Shown piece by piece: positions 1 to 8,508 of a stretch of DNA of 64,000 nt (position 1 is its first letter; the number at the start of each line of letters is the position of its first letter). The notes below the pieces were generated by a model. It did no database searches and was not told where the DNA came from. It saw only the letters and a program-made list of their open reading frames with translations. Both the position numbers and the translations under genes were made by a program. Origin of the DNA: a bacterium (GTDB lineage Bacteria; Elusimicrobiota; Elusimicrobia; UBA1565; UBA9628); contig JAKAQO010000001.1 of assembly GCA_021822495.1 (NCBI GenBank), positions 328,808-392,807 on the forward strand, in the 5' to 3' direction.

Positions 1-458
1 ACCGCGCCTTGGGAATAGACGTTACTTCCGGGAATCGGGGTCATTCCGTAGCCGTACATCCCGGGATATCCAACCGCTGGATAACCCGCCGCTCCGGTCA
101 CGACGTAACTTTGGCTGGGCGCGCTTGCGACCACGCTCCCCACAAATAAAGCGTCCACCCCCAGGATTTTTCCCACTTGATGAACGGTCGAGGGATCTAA
201 AATTCCCGAAGCGGCCAAATGATTCTCATTAAGAATGGCCTGGAGTTGCTGCCTTTCAATTACGTTCGCCCCGTGCGCCACCAAGGCCTGGGCCATCATG
301 TCCGCAGCGGCGTTTCCATCGGAACCGCTAAAACTCACAACCGCGACCCGTTTAATCGAGGCGAAATCGAAATGCGGGTTGTAAGCGACATTGGGCGCCG
401 AGGAACAGCCAATGACGGCGGCGGAAACAAGTAAAAGAAAAAAAGAGGTAATTTTCAT
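1..458 (-). CDS. CsgG/FlgO-like lipoprotein, 3' end outside window
   Basis: An open frame runs on the minus strand from ATG at 458 to the window edge with no stop, about 152 codons. The N-terminus is MKITSFFLLLVSAAVIGCSS, a lipoprotein signal peptide with lipobox VIGC. The mature part contains IKRVAVVSFSG, then VIERQQLQAIL and VGKILGVDALFVGSV, the order seen in CsgG/FlgO-type curli-assembly or LPP20-related proteins that start with a Rossmann-like fold. The C-terminal end seen here becomes Tyr/Gly/Pro-rich. The start codon overlaps the stop of the upstream TPR gene as TAATG, so the two are translationally coupled. The family is recognised from motifs only, and a role in outer-membrane secretion is inferred. 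Confidence 0.7.
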   Translation of the reverse strand, partial: MKITSFFLLLVSAAVIGCSSAPNVAYNPHFDFASIKRVAVVSFSGSDGNAAADMMAQALVAHGANVIERQQLQAILNENHLAASGILDPSTVHQVGKILGVDALFVGSVVASAPSQSYVVTGAAGYPAVGYPGMYGYGMTPIPGSNVYSQGA

Positions 459-925
459 TAGGGTTTTTTCTTAGTCTTGACGACAAATTTAGGGTCTATA
501 TGATGAATGTGAAGGAGAGCCGTGTTTTTCATTTCCGGATCGGTCGCCCAATTATAACATTCCTGCCATTCCTTGAGCGCCTTTTTGGATTCCTTACGGT
601 ACTCATAAATCAAGCCGAGCATATAATGGCCTTCGACGAGCTTCGGATCAATTTTTACGGCCTCTTCAAAAGCGTGTCTTGAATCCGCGTAGCGCTTCAT
701 TTTTTTAAAAATAAAGCCCAGTTGAACTTCCAATTCCGCATTTTTGGGATATTTTTTGGCGGCCTCTTGAATAACGTCTTTCGCCTGAACTAAATCGGCG
801 CTGACGGCGGGGGAAGGACTCGCTGATTTCGCGACTCCGGACGTTTTTTGAGCCCTTAAAGGCGCTGTTCCGGCGAAGACAAAAAGAGAGATAAGCGCGA
901 AAGTTTTAAAAGAAATCAATTTCAT
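458..925 (-). CDS. Exported TPR-repeat protein
   Basis: 155 aa. An N-terminal signal peptide (MKLISFKTFALISLFVFAGT, cleavage near PLRAQ) is followed by a low-complexity Ser/Ala/Pro linker. About two to three TPR units span residues 50-140, with the usual A-x-x-x-Y-P and LGxIY spacing (LEVQLGFIFKKMKRYADSRHAF and the repeat after it). TPRs mediate protein-protein contacts; no catalytic motif is present. Its stop codon overlaps the start of the CsgG-like lipoprotein gene, so it probably acts in the same envelope complex. The specific partner is unknown. Confidence 0.7.
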   Translation of the reverse strand: MKLISFKTFALISLFVFAGTAPLRAQKTSGVAKSASPSPAVSADLVQAKDVIQEAAKKYPKNAELEVQLGFIFKKMKRYADSRHAFEEAVKIDPKLVEGHYMLGLIYEYRKESKKALKEWQECYNWATDPEMKNTALLHIHHIDPKFVVKTKKKP

Positions 926-947
926 AACGACCTCCTAGAATTTAATC

Positions 948-1244
948 TTAGCAAATTCCAATTTCGTTTAAGATTCGTGGAATGTCGGCCAGCTTTACCC
1001 CGCTCTTCCAAACTCCCTCGGGATAAACAAAGAGGTTCGGCCCTTGAGCGCATAAATCCAGGCATCCCGAACTCGCAATCCGAATCTTTCCTTTAAGCCC
1101 CGCCGCTTTAACCGCTTCTTTAAGGGCCTGACAGACTTCCGCCCCGCCCTCGGAAAAACTGGCGCAAGAGGGGCGCCCGTCTTCTCGCTTATTGACGCAA
1201 ACAAAAACCGTTTTTTGATAGGGAATTTTTTTTCGCTCCATCAC
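948..1244 (-). CDS. (2Fe-2S) thioredoxin-like ferredoxin
   Basis: 98 aa. The pattern FVCVNKREDGRPSC near the N-terminus and SSGCLDLCAQGPNLFVYPEG in the second half give the four cysteines of the thioredoxin-fold 2Fe-2S ferredoxin family, also found as the C-terminal part of NuoE-like and HoxF-like proteins. It probably carries electrons in the cytoplasm; the partner enzyme is not visible nearby. A GTG at 1244 lies directly before ATG at 1241, and either could start translation, with AAAGAGA a few bases upstream. Confidence 0.8.
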   Translation of the reverse strand: MMERKKIPYQKTVFVCVNKREDGRPSCASFSEGGAEVCQALKEAVKAAGLKGKIRIASSGCLDLCAQGPNLFVYPEGVWKSGVKLADIPRILNEIGIC

Positions 1245-1326
1245 GCAATCTCTTTCAGTTTACCGAAATATTTTTCCACTCCAAAGTTCTTCAAACGCCT
1301 TTCGTCAATAAAATTATAGAGAAAAA

Positions 1327-2409
1327 TTATCTCTTAGGCTTGGGTTCCGAGGGAACAGGAACGCCCGGAGGAAGCAAAAATTCCAGCGCCGTTTGCCGGT
1401 TATAATCAGTTTTTCGAGCGGCAAAATCAAAACGGGCCAGGACGCGGCCCAGGGGTTTTCCCTGTTCCATTCTCCAAGCCCTGAGCTCAAAGGTGGTCGA
1501 AAACATCTCCCCCCGAACGCTTTCAATTTCCACCCAAAGAACGCGGTCATTCCAGGGACGCATCATTTCGAACATCTGTTTTTGATATTCCGCGTATTCC
1601 GCGTCTTTCATGCGTCCGGTGGTCGCAGCGTTAAAAATCAAAAGCCCCATATCTCCTTCCGCCGGAATGTTTTTAGCCAAAAATTCCGGCGCGTTTTGGG
1701 CCTGACAAGGAAAGATTTGGACGAGTTCCGTATCTTGGGACAGAAGATTGATGAATTTTTCCGCGTCTTCATCGAATTCGTCAATGGCCGCCATCTGCTC
1801 CGGCAAAAAAGAAGCGGTCAGCCAACGGCGATGGTTAATGTCGTGAATGTCCAAGGGCTGGGAATCAAGGCCGATGCGGGCCTCAAGCAACTCGGAATTG
1901 AAACCCTTGACTTCGCGCAACAAATCCATGGTCATATTGAGACCTGCTCCGGCGTTGACCTCGACCATGTAATAAGAAAACCCTACGGTCTGGAAAAAGA
2001 GCTGCGCGAGTGGCGGCCACAAAAGATTTCGCGCCGGAAGATAAACCCGGCGTTCGGCCTTCTTTAAGTTTTCAAAAAAACTTTGGGGCGGATCTTTTAA
2101 AAATTGAAGGAGCCCGGTTGCGGGATCGGCCTCCGCAGTTCCGCCACAGGAGGGGAAATAGGGAACCAAGGGGTTTTCGGCGTCGCTTAAAGCTTCATAG
2201 TGGACGGCGGAAATAAAAACTCCCCAGGCCTCAGCCCAGTGGACGAACTCGCGTTTCTCCCAAGACTTAAGGGTGTGCTTCCACCAGGGAGGATCCCCTT
2301 TCTTTAGTTCCGACAGCAAACAGGTAAGCATCCCGCGCGTGACTGGGAGTAAAGCGGCGCCTTGAGCGGCGCGTTCAAGCTGCTGGATAAAGACCGCTTT
2401 CTCAATCAT
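1327..2409 (-). CDS. DUF2332 family protein
   Basis: 360 aa, full length for the family. Diagnostic stretches are YMVEVNAGAGLNMTMD around residue 145-160, LDIHDINHRRWLTASFLPEQ in the middle and LLIFNAATTGRM with VLWVEIE in the C-terminal half, matching DUF2332. The VEVNAGAGLN segment resembles the glycine-rich loop of methyltransferase-like Rossmann folds, but no activity is established for the family. It is probably cytoplasmic, as no signal peptide is seen. The gene stands alone, downstream of tRNA-Val. Confidence 0.75.
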   Translation of the reverse strand: MIEKAVFIQQLERAAQGAALLPVTRGMLTCLLSELKKGDPPWWKHTLKSWEKREFVHWAEAWGVFISAVHYEALSDAENPLVPYFPSCGGTAEADPATGLLQFLKDPPQSFFENLKKAERRVYLPARNLLWPPLAQLFFQTVGFSYYMVEVNAGAGLNMTMDLLREVKGFNSELLEARIGLDSQPLDIHDINHRRWLTASFLPEQMAAIDEFDEDAEKFINLLSQDTELVQIFPCQAQNAPEFLAKNIPAEGDMGLLIFNAATTGRMKDAEYAEYQKQMFEMMRPWNDRVLWVEIESVRGEMFSTTFELRAWRMEQGKPLGRVLARFDFAARKTDYNRQTALEFLLPPGVPVPSEPKPKR

Positions 2410-2443
2410 AAAAAAAGAGGAGTCAAGCCCCCTCTTAAAAACG

Positions 2444-2515
2444 TGCCCAGTATAGGATTTGAACCTATGACCTTTCCCATGTCAAGGGAACGCGCTACCA
2501 CTGCGCCAACTGGGC
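2444..2515 (-). tRNA. tRNA-Val (anticodon GAC)
   Basis: On the minus strand the 72-nt sequence folds as a cloverleaf. The acceptor GCCCAGT pairs with ACTGGGC. The D arm carries GCGCAGTGGTAGCGC. The anticodon stem TTCCC/GGGAA encloses loop TTGACAT, giving anticodon GAC. The T arm carries GGTTCAAATC. The CCA tail is not encoded. It lies between the DUF2332 gene and the PH-domain protein gene. Confidence 0.95.
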
Positions 2516-2540
2516 GTTAAGCTATTTTACTATAAAAAAA

Positions 2541-2552
2541 GGGACAGTCCCC
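2541..2552. repeat. GGGGACAGTCCCC-family element (12 of 13 bases)
   Basis: GGGACAGTCCCC follows a run of seven A. It lies downstream of the PH-domain protein gene (minus strand) and 25 bp beyond the 5' end of tRNA-Val. It is one of about ten copies in the window. The first G of the 13-mer is missing here. Confidence 0.8.
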
Positions 2553-2616
2553 TTATTACAAAAGCTCGCGCGCCACAAAAAGATTGACGGCGTCGGGATA
2601 TGTTTTTTTAAAGTGA

Positions 2617-3213
2617 TTAATTTTTCTCAGCTTCATTTTGCGCACGTCTGATTTTCTCATAGACCTCTTTTGCCTTTTCAATAGTATCGAAATTTGGAAC
2701 GGCCAGGAGATTTAGGCCAGGCCACCATCCCGTATTAATCCACATATATCGCGGGTTGATTCGCCCAAAGCTTATGGTCCCCCTTTCATCTGATCTTTCG
2801 GCTAAAGAAATATCCGACAGCGTTTTGAGATTTAAGGTTTTAACCTGGCGGCTTAAAAGACCAGAAATGATGATCACTCGTTGATTCGTCAAACCGTAAA
2901 TAATTTTTCTTCGTTGCGAGGCATCTGCGAAGAAACGTCCTATGATCATATAAAGGCCAAGGAGAACAAAGGGTATTCCAAAGAGCCTGAATAAAAAAGG
3001 CGCATGGTTCCTAAAAACAATAATCTCCCAGAAAACGGCGAATCCGCCCCACATCAAACTAAACGGAATAAGAAAAGCGTCAGTTCCACGCAGAAAAATG
3101 CCTTGTTTCGGTCTTCCACTCCAAAGCAGTTTTTCATTTGGACCAAGTTCTAATTTTATTTTTTGTTCAGCTTCTTGCGCCGCGGCCCAGTCTTCCGTTT
3201 GATTATCAAACAT
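2617..3213 (-). CDS. PH-domain (bPH2-like) membrane protein
   Basis: 198 aa. The N-terminal segment ELGPNEKLLWSGRPKQG is the typical lead-in of bacterial PH-domain membrane proteins. Two hydrophobic segments follow (FLIPFSLMWGGFAVFWEIIVF and FRLFGIPFVLLGLYMIIGRFF, about residues 47-110). The soluble bPH2 domain has the pattern YGLTNQRVIIISGLLSRQVKTLNL. It is anchored in the inner membrane; the function is unknown. The start ATG at 3213 has GGAGGGGG about 6 bases upstream. A GGGGACAGTCCCC element separates it from the WaaA fusion gene. Confidence 0.75.
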   Translation of the reverse strand: MFDNQTEDWAAAQEAEQKIKLELGPNEKLLWSGRPKQGIFLRGTDAFLIPFSLMWGGFAVFWEIIVFRNHAPFLFRLFGIPFVLLGLYMIIGRFFADASQRRKIIYGLTNQRVIIISGLLSRQVKTLNLKTLSDISLAERSDERGTISFGRINPRYMWINTGWWPGLNLLAVPNFDTIEKAKEVYEKIRRAQNEAEKN

Positions 3214-3238
3214 TTTCCCCCTCCTTTGAGGTTTACAT

Positions 3239-5188
3239 CTAAAAAGGGGACAGTCCCCTTTTTTTAATCGCCTCCAGCGTTCTATTGGAAACTCCCCTAA
3301 AACTTTCAGCTATCGCCTGGGCCGCCTGGGCCGATTGTCTCTGCCGCTCTGGATCATTCAACAAAAGAGTCAGACAACCCGCCAAAGCGTCCGCATCTTG
3401 AACTTTAAAGCCCGCTCCTTTTGAGATAAGTCTCTCGGCCAATTCCAAACTTGAATCAATCGAGGGCCCAAAAGCCAGAGGACTTCCCTCCAAAGCCGGC
3501 TCAATCAAGCTGTGTCCCCCTAAGGAAATCAAGGTACCGCCGATAAAAGTCAAGAGAGCCCCCTGGTAAAAGCCGGAGAGAAGCCCCAGGCGGTCCAAGA
3601 CCAGGCAAGCGATATCCTGAGAAACCGCATTCTCCAACTCTGAATAAAAAACGTAAGAAATCCCTTTTTGATTAAGAAGCCCCGCCAGTTCCCGCGCGCG
3701 CTCGACGTGACGCGGGGCCATCACGAGTTTTAAGTTCAAAAGAGAAGCGCGCACTCGGACAAAAGACTCAAGGAGTATCTCTTCTTCTTTCAAATGGGTG
3801 CTGGCCGCCACCCAAAAAGGCGCGTTTTCCCAACGAAGATTTTGAAACGCCTCTTTCGCTTCAGTTCTGGCGGGCGAAGAAACGCGGTCATATTTTAAGT
3901 TTCCCGCGACGAAAATTTTACCGGGGTCCACTCCCAGAATTTTAAACCGCTCGGCGTCTCTCTCGGTCTGGGCCGCAATCAATGATATCCGCCTTAAAAA
4001 AGGCCGCGCAAGAAAAGAAAACTTTTGGTAGCGAGAAAAACTTCTCTCGCTTAAAGCCGCGCTGACTAAAATGACGGGAATGTCTCGCGAAAAAGACAGG
4101 GCGATTAAATGCGGCCACAATTCCGTCTCAACCACGATCAAGGCTTTGGGGCTAATTCGGTTTAAAGTTCTTCTCACCGCCGGAAAAAAGTCCAGGGGAG
4201 ACATAAAAGCAAAATCAGAAAAATCTAATTTTTGGGCGCGAGTTTTTCCCTGAGCGTTAGTAGAACTTAAACCCACCGCGTATTCCGGGTACCGGGCCTT
4301 AATGAGGCGTATCAAGGGCTCAACCGCCGAAACCTCGCCGGCCGAAGCGGCGTGAACCCAAAGGACGCGCCGACCGGAGGCCTTGACGTTTTCGGGCAAG
4401 CGCAGAAAACCCAGGCGCTCCTTGATTTCATCTTGAAGCCCCCAAAGGACGCGCCTTCGGCTGGAGAATAAAAACTTAAGGACAAAAAACAAAGACAGGG
4501 GAAAGGCGAGAATATTTTCAAGAAAAAGAACCAGCCGCGCAATCCAGGGGCCGGATGAACTCTGAACCCAGTCTGAAGCCTTAAGACTTGTCTTTGAGAG
4601 CTCCTCGGCTAATTCTTTGGCCTTTAAGTCTAAATCATCGTCAGGCCCCACCTCAACCGGTTTTCCGTAAGCCACGGCGGCGCGCCCAAAGGGAAGCGGA
4701 ACCTGATATCCGTCCCAGCTTTTTTTAAGGACGATTTTACGGGAAAGAAAATTCGCCGTCGGCAAAATAGGAACGCCCAATTTTTGCGCGAGAAAAACCG
4801 CCCCGCGCTTGACCTCTTCTTTCGGGCCCTTGGGGCCGTCGGGAGTAATTCCCAAATTCCAGCCCTCAGCGGTCAAGCGCATCATTTCTTTGAGGGCCGC
4901 GGAAGCGTTTCTGGAGGAAGAACCGCGAGAAGCGCGAATTTTGGAGAGACTCATGACTTTGGCGATCATCTCCCCGTCGCGACTGAGGCTGACCAAGACC
5001 GAAAGATTATCTCCGCGGTGACTGGTCGTAAAAAACATCTGCTGGCTGTGCCAGAAAGCGTAAACAAAACGCCGGTTTTGAGCGCGCAAAGACGCCCTTT
5101 TTTCTTCGCCCAGGACTTTAAGGCTTGTCGTCCACTTGACGAGAGTGAGATAAAGATAAGCCAAATACGGCGCCAGCCGCCGCAGCAA
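3239..5188 (-). CDS. waaA: DUF374 acyltransferase fused to Kdo transferase (WaaA/KdtA)
   Basis: About 649 aa. Residues 1-215 form a DUF374 lysophospholipid-acyltransferase-like domain: FWHSQQMF near residue 46, GITPDGPKGP near 115. Residues about 245-649 match 3-deoxy-D-manno-octulosonate transferase, with WVHAASAGEV carrying the conserved catalytic Glu, then VETELWPHLI, GNLKYDR and the GT-B C-terminal segment GGTLISLGGHSLIEP. It should transfer Kdo from CMP-Kdo to lipid IVA at the inner membrane, with the acyltransferase half possibly acylating the same substrate. An upstream TTG at 5278 would overlap the preceding gene by 89 nt. TTG at 5188, with GGAG 7 bases before it and 1 nt after the upstream stop, is preferred. 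The C-terminal seven residues come from the repeat. Confidence 0.85.
   Translation of the reverse strand: MLRRLAPYLAYLYLTLVKWTTSLKVLGEEKRASLRAQNRRFVYAFWHSQQMFFTTSHRGDNLSVLVSLSRDGEMIAKVMSLSKIRASRGSSSRNASAALKEMMRLTAEGWNLGITPDGPKGPKEEVKRGAVFLAQKLGVPILPTANFLSRKIVLKKSWDGYQVPLPFGRAAVAYGKPVEVGPDDDLDLKAKELAEELSKTSLKASDWVQSSSGPWIARLVLFLENILAFPLSLFFVLKFLFSSRRRVLWGLQDEIKERLGFLRLPENVKASGRRVLWVHAASAGEVSAVEPLIRLIKARYPEYAVGLSSTNAQGKTRAQKLDFSDFAFMSPLDFFPAVRRTLNRISPKALIVVETELWPHLIALSFSRDIPVILVSAALSERSFSRYQKFSFLARPFLRRISLIAAQTERDAERFKILGVDPGKIFVAGNLKYDRVSSPARTEAKEAFQNLRWENAPFWVAASTHLKEEEILLESFVRVRASLLNLKLVMAPRHVERARELAGLLNQKGISYVFYSELENAVSQDIACLVLDRLGLLSGFYQGALLTFIGGTLISLGGHSLIEPALEGSPLAFGPSIDSSLELAERLISKGAGFKVQDADALAGCLTLLLNDPERQRQSAQAAQAIAESFRGVSNRTLEAIKKRGLSPF
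3246..3258. repeat. GGGGACAGTCCCC element forming the WaaA 3' end
   Basis: A perfect 13-mer flanked by AAAAA and TTTTTTT. It lies inside the last codons of the DUF374-WaaA gene, so the protein ends with KRGLSPF encoded by the repeat, and the stop TAG is just beyond it. The A tract, a stem with triloop CAG, and the T tract together could act as a terminator in either direction. Confidence 0.85.
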
Positions 5189-5189
5189 G

Positions 5190-5777
5190 CTAACTCTCCG
5201 CGGAAACCGTCTCGGCGCCGGGCTCGCGAACGGGCTGAGGCTTTGATTTTTTCTTCTTAATCTTAGAAACCCAAGCAAGCGAAGCGACCGAAGACAAAAG
5301 CGGCGTCAGGCGCCCGTCCTGAAAACTCATTCCTATTTTGCCTGCATCCATTTTTTTAACGGCCGCTTCTTGAATTTCCGGCGCAAGGAGAAGAGAAACC
5401 GGGCTTAATTCGCAGGAATCTTTTTGAGCTTCCGAACTGATAATTTCAACCGCGAACTTCCGGCATTCCTCCAAGGCCATTTCCCAAATTAAGGTTTCAT
5501 GTCCAACCGACACGGGCTCAAGCGGAGACGAGGCTTCTCCAATGGTCGCTAAGATAAGGCTATAAGCGATTCCGGAAACCGGAGAAAAAACTTTTCGGTC
5601 AGGGTCCTCAATTCCGAAAGTGTCAAAAAGAATCGCGGGCTTAAGAGATTTCGCGATTCGGTCTAAATCCCCCTGAACCGCTTCTTGAGAAACCTCAAGC
5701 GCAAGACCGCTTTTTTTAGCGCGTCTCATAAGTTCAAAAGCGCGCAGTTGAATCTTAAATCCGACGATCTTACGCAT
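5190..5777 (-). CDS. Unknown 195-aa protein, resembles MetH activation domain
   Basis: The start ATG at 5777 overlaps the secF stop inside AATGCGTAA; a longer frame to 5933 lies within secF and is not used. The segment SGIAYSLILATIGEA (middle) and the C-terminal APEIQEAAVKKMDAGKIGMS followed by a TPLLSSVASLAWV stretch recall the vitamin-B12-dependent methionine synthase activation domain (ATIG, LD.EKIGV, TP.KSVSAI). The similarity is weak and judged by eye. No cobalamin or catalytic residues can be assigned. It is co-transcribed between secF and the waaA fusion, with one base between its stop and the next start. Confidence 0.5.
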   Translation of the reverse strand: MRKIVGFKIQLRAFELMRRAKKSGLALEVSQEAVQGDLDRIAKSLKPAILFDTFGIEDPDRKVFSPVSGIAYSLILATIGEASSPLEPVSVGHETLIWEMALEECRKFAVEIISSEAQKDSCELSPVSLLLAPEIQEAAVKKMDAGKIGMSFQDGRLTPLLSSVASLAWVSKIKKKKSKPQPVREPGAETVSAES

Positions 5778-6756
5778 TTTTAACGGGTTTTTTGGATTTC
5801 CGTTCGTATTTTGAAGAACCGGAGTTTTTTGAGGCGACGACGGGCTTTTCATCCGGACGCCCGCGCTCATGGCGCAAGGTCCACTCGTAAACCAGGGGAG
5901 CGGCGACCGCGATGGAGGAATAAGTACCGACAATGGTGCCGAAGACCATCGCCAAAGCGAAATGATGAATCACTTTTCCGCCGAAGAAATAAAGAATGGA
6001 GACGACGATGAGCACCGTGGAGCTGGTGATAATCGTCCGTGATAAAGTTTCGTTCATACTCTCATCCATCACCTGTCTTAAAGATTCTTTCCGCATAATG
6101 CGAAGTTTTTCGCGAATGCGGTCGAAGATGACGATGGTGTCATGAATGGAATAGCCGCCGATGGTCAAGATGGCCGAAACAATCAGCAAATCCACGTGAA
6201 AACCCATCAGGGAGAAAAACCCGTAGGTCGCCAAAACATCGTGAAAAAGGGCGATAATGCCGGCGAGGCCCCAAACCGGGTTTGCAAAGCGAAAGCCGAG
6301 ATAAATAATGATGCCCGACAAGGATAAGGCAATCGCCCACAAGGCCTGTTGGAACAAATGCTTTCCCACCGCCGGGCCGACATAGGATTTGCTGTCGACA
6401 TGAAAAGTATTTCCCGGCAAGGCCGCCTGCAAGTTTTTAAGCTGGGTATCAAGCGCGTCGGAGGAAGAGTTTTGATCGGAATTCTGAACGCGCACCATGA
6501 AGGTATTGGAGCCGACGTATCGTTGAATGGCGGGGTTCGTCAAGCCCGAAGCCGTCAAGGCCTTTCTCAAATCCGAGGTGTTGATCGCCTTATCAAAGCT
6601 CATCTGGATTTCGGTTCCGCCGGTAAAGTCAATTCCGTATTTAATGCCGCGCACCATCAAAGACACGACGCTTCCGCCCAACAAAAGCCCGGAAACGGCG
6701 AAAAATTTCCAGCGGAGTCCGAGAAAGTCGAAATGAGTTTTAGGAAATAGTTGCAT
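5770..6756 (-). CDS. secF: Protein translocase subunit SecF
   Basis: 328 aa. N-terminal TM followed by the SecF signature GIDFTGGTEIQMSF, a short periplasmic domain (residues 60-130), then five TM segments including YGFFSLMGFHVDLLIVSAILTIGGYSIHDTIVIFDRIRE, the hallmark D-T-I-V-I-F-D-R-I-R-E block. It works with SecD and YajC to pull exported proteins through SecYEG using the proton motive force. It lies 3 bp after secD, in a secretion operon with yajC. Confidence 0.95.
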   Translation of the reverse strand: MQLFPKTHFDFLGLRWKFFAVSGLLLGGSVVSLMVRGIKYGIDFTGGTEIQMSFDKAINTSDLRKALTASGLTNPAIQRYVGSNTFMVRVQNSDQNSSSDALDTQLKNLQAALPGNTFHVDSKSYVGPAVGKHLFQQALWAIALSLSGIIIYLGFRFANPVWGLAGIIALFHDVLATYGFFSLMGFHVDLLIVSAILTIGGYSIHDTIVIFDRIREKLRIMRKESLRQVMDESMNETLSRTIITSSTVLIVVSILYFFGGKVIHHFALAMVFGTIVGTYSSIAVAAPLVYEWTLRHERGRPDEKPVVASKNSGSSKYERKSKKPVKNA

Positions 6757-6759
6757 GGT

Positions 6760-8181
6760 TTATCCGATACTAATTGAAGTGATGTCGCGATTAGCGAGAT
6801 AGCTTTGGAAAATGAGCCTTGTCAGCCAAACGGCGGTAAACATGGAAATCGCAAGTCCCAAGACCAGGGTCACAGCGAAACCCTTGATGGAACCGCTTCC
6901 AAATTGAAACAGGAAAATGGATGAGATCAAGGTCGTGATGTTGGAATCAAAAATCGCGGTGAAAGCGCGGTCGTATCCCGCCTCAAGAGCGATTCTGACC
7001 GGCTTTTGAAGCGCGAGTTCTTCCCGGATGCGCTCAAAAACCAAGACGTTATAGTCGACCGCCATCGCAATCGTCAAGACAATACCCGCGATTCCGGGCA
7101 AGGTCAAGGTCGAACCAAAATAGCACATGCAGGCCAGCAAAAAGACGAGATTTAAAATCAGCGCAACGTCCGCAATCAAACCCGCCATGCTGTAATAAAT
7201 GGCCATGAAGATCAAAATAAACGCGCCCGCGATCCCGGTCGCGACCAAACCCGCCTTGATGGAGTCTTCTCCCACCGTCGGGCCGATGGTGCGTTCTTCA
7301 ATAATTTTAACCGGCGCGGGAAGAGCGCCCGCCCGAAGCACAATCGCCAAATCCTTGGCCTCGTCAATCGTAAATTGACCTTCGATGATTCCGGAACCGC
7401 CGGAAATACGGCTTTTAATCACGGGAGCGGAGTAGACCACCCCGTCCAACACAATCGCCATGTTTTTGCCGATATTGGCTCCGGTCAAATTAGAGAAAGC
7501 GCTGGCAGATTCGGGCTTGAATTTAAACGCGACATCCGGCATGCCGTAATCTCCGCCGGTTTCAACCCGGGCGGTTTCAAGTTGCGCCCCGGTCAAAGGC
7601 ACGTCTTTGGAGAGAAGATAAAGCGACCCGTCTTTCCCTTTGAAAAGCTCATCTTTTTTCGGAACCAATTTTGCGGCTTCGGTGGAAACAACGATTGTTT
7701 GCCCCACGAAGGGATTGGCGAGTTCCGAAATTTTGCTCAAGGCTTTTTGAGAAGCATCGGATTTATCCACCATCCTAAATTCCAAAAGCGCGGTTTTCCC
7801 GATCAAGTTTTTGGCTTCTTCCGTATTGGTCACGCCAGGAAGCTCGACTACAATCCAGCGGTCCCCTTGTTTGGCGATCAAGGGTTCCGCGACCCCGAAC
7901 TGGTCCACGCGGTTTCGGATAATTTCAATGGCGCGATTGAGCGCGTCGGGAACCGATTCCTTGGAACTCAGCTTAGAGACGTCGAGCTCCATCAATAAAT
8001 AGGTTCCGCCGCGCAAATCAAGGCCCAGATTGAGGAGCCAATGAGGCCTAAGCCTTAAAGATTCCAGCTTTTGCCTCTCCGCCGAGCTTTGGGAATACCA
8101 GTTAATGGAGGGATAAAGAAGAAAAATAGCGAGCGCGACCGCGCCGACGACCAGGCCCCACTTCATTTGAAGTTTATTCAT
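6760..8181 (-). CDS. secD: Protein translocase subunit SecD
   Basis: 473 aa. TM1 at residues 8-26, then the signature LNLGLDLRGGTYLLMELD, a periplasmic P1 domain with RVDQFGVAEPLI and VVELPGV, and a C-terminal six-TM export-membrane domain containing AVDYNVLVFERIREEL. Partner of SecF in PMF-driven late translocation. The start ATG directly follows the yajC stop, so translation is coupled. Confidence 0.95.
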   Translation of the reverse strand: MNKLQMKWGLVVGAVALAIFLLYPSINWYSQSSAERQKLESLRLRPHWLLNLGLDLRGGTYLLMELDVSKLSSKESVPDALNRAIEIIRNRVDQFGVAEPLIAKQGDRWIVVELPGVTNTEEAKNLIGKTALLEFRMVDKSDASQKALSKISELANPFVGQTIVVSTEAAKLVPKKDELFKGKDGSLYLLSKDVPLTGAQLETARVETGGDYGMPDVAFKFKPESASAFSNLTGANIGKNMAIVLDGVVYSAPVIKSRISGGSGIIEGQFTIDEAKDLAIVLRAGALPAPVKIIEERTIGPTVGEDSIKAGLVATGIAGAFILIFMAIYYSMAGLIADVALILNLVFLLACMCYFGSTLTLPGIAGIVLTIAMAVDYNVLVFERIREELALQKPVRIALEAGYDRAFTAIFDSNITTLISSIFLFQFGSGSIKGFAVTLVLGLAISMFTAVWLTRLIFQSYLANRDITSISIG

Positions 8182-8487
8182 TTACTTAGAGGCGAGTTCC
8201 GCTTCGTTTTCAGAGCCTGAAGCGATGAGTTTTGAAACCGCCTGTCGGGCCACCGTCAATTTCACGTTTTCGGCGAAACGCACTTCCAAATCAGTCCCTT
8301 TAATCCCGACAATCGTTCCGTAAAAACCGCCGGTGGTCAAAACCTTATCGCCTTTTTTGAGCCCTTCGAGCATTTTTTCGTGGGCTTTCTGTTGTTTCTG
8401 CTGGGGACGAATGAGCAGAAAATAGAAGATGACGAAGATTGCGACAACGGGAAGCAGGCTGATGATCGGGTTTCCTTGCGGTTGCAT
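8182..8487 (-). CDS. yajC: Preprotein translocase subunit YajC
   Basis: 101 aa. A single TM segment (LLPVVAIFVIFYFLLIRPQQ) is followed by KKGDKVLTTGGFYGTIVGI, the YajC signature, and a short basic C-terminal region. It associates with SecDF. It is the first gene of yajC-secD-secF, with AGGAGA about 7 bases before its ATG. Confidence 0.95.
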   Translation of the reverse strand: MQPQGNPIISLLPVVAIFVIFYFLLIRPQQKQQKAHEKMLEGLKKGDKVLTTGGFYGTIVGIKGTDLEVRFAENVKLTVARQAVSKLIASGSENEAELASK

Positions 8488-8508
8488 AAAATTTCTCCTG
8501 AATTTTTA

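Noticed and set aside
5189-5278. N-terminal extension of the DUF374-WaaA protein
   Set aside because: It would overlap the upstream gene by 89 nt from a TTG; the TTG at 5188 has a suitable GGAG and sits directly after the stop.
5778-5933. N-terminal extension of the 195-aa protein
   Set aside because: It lies within secF in another frame, and ATG 5777 is a coupled start at the secF stop.
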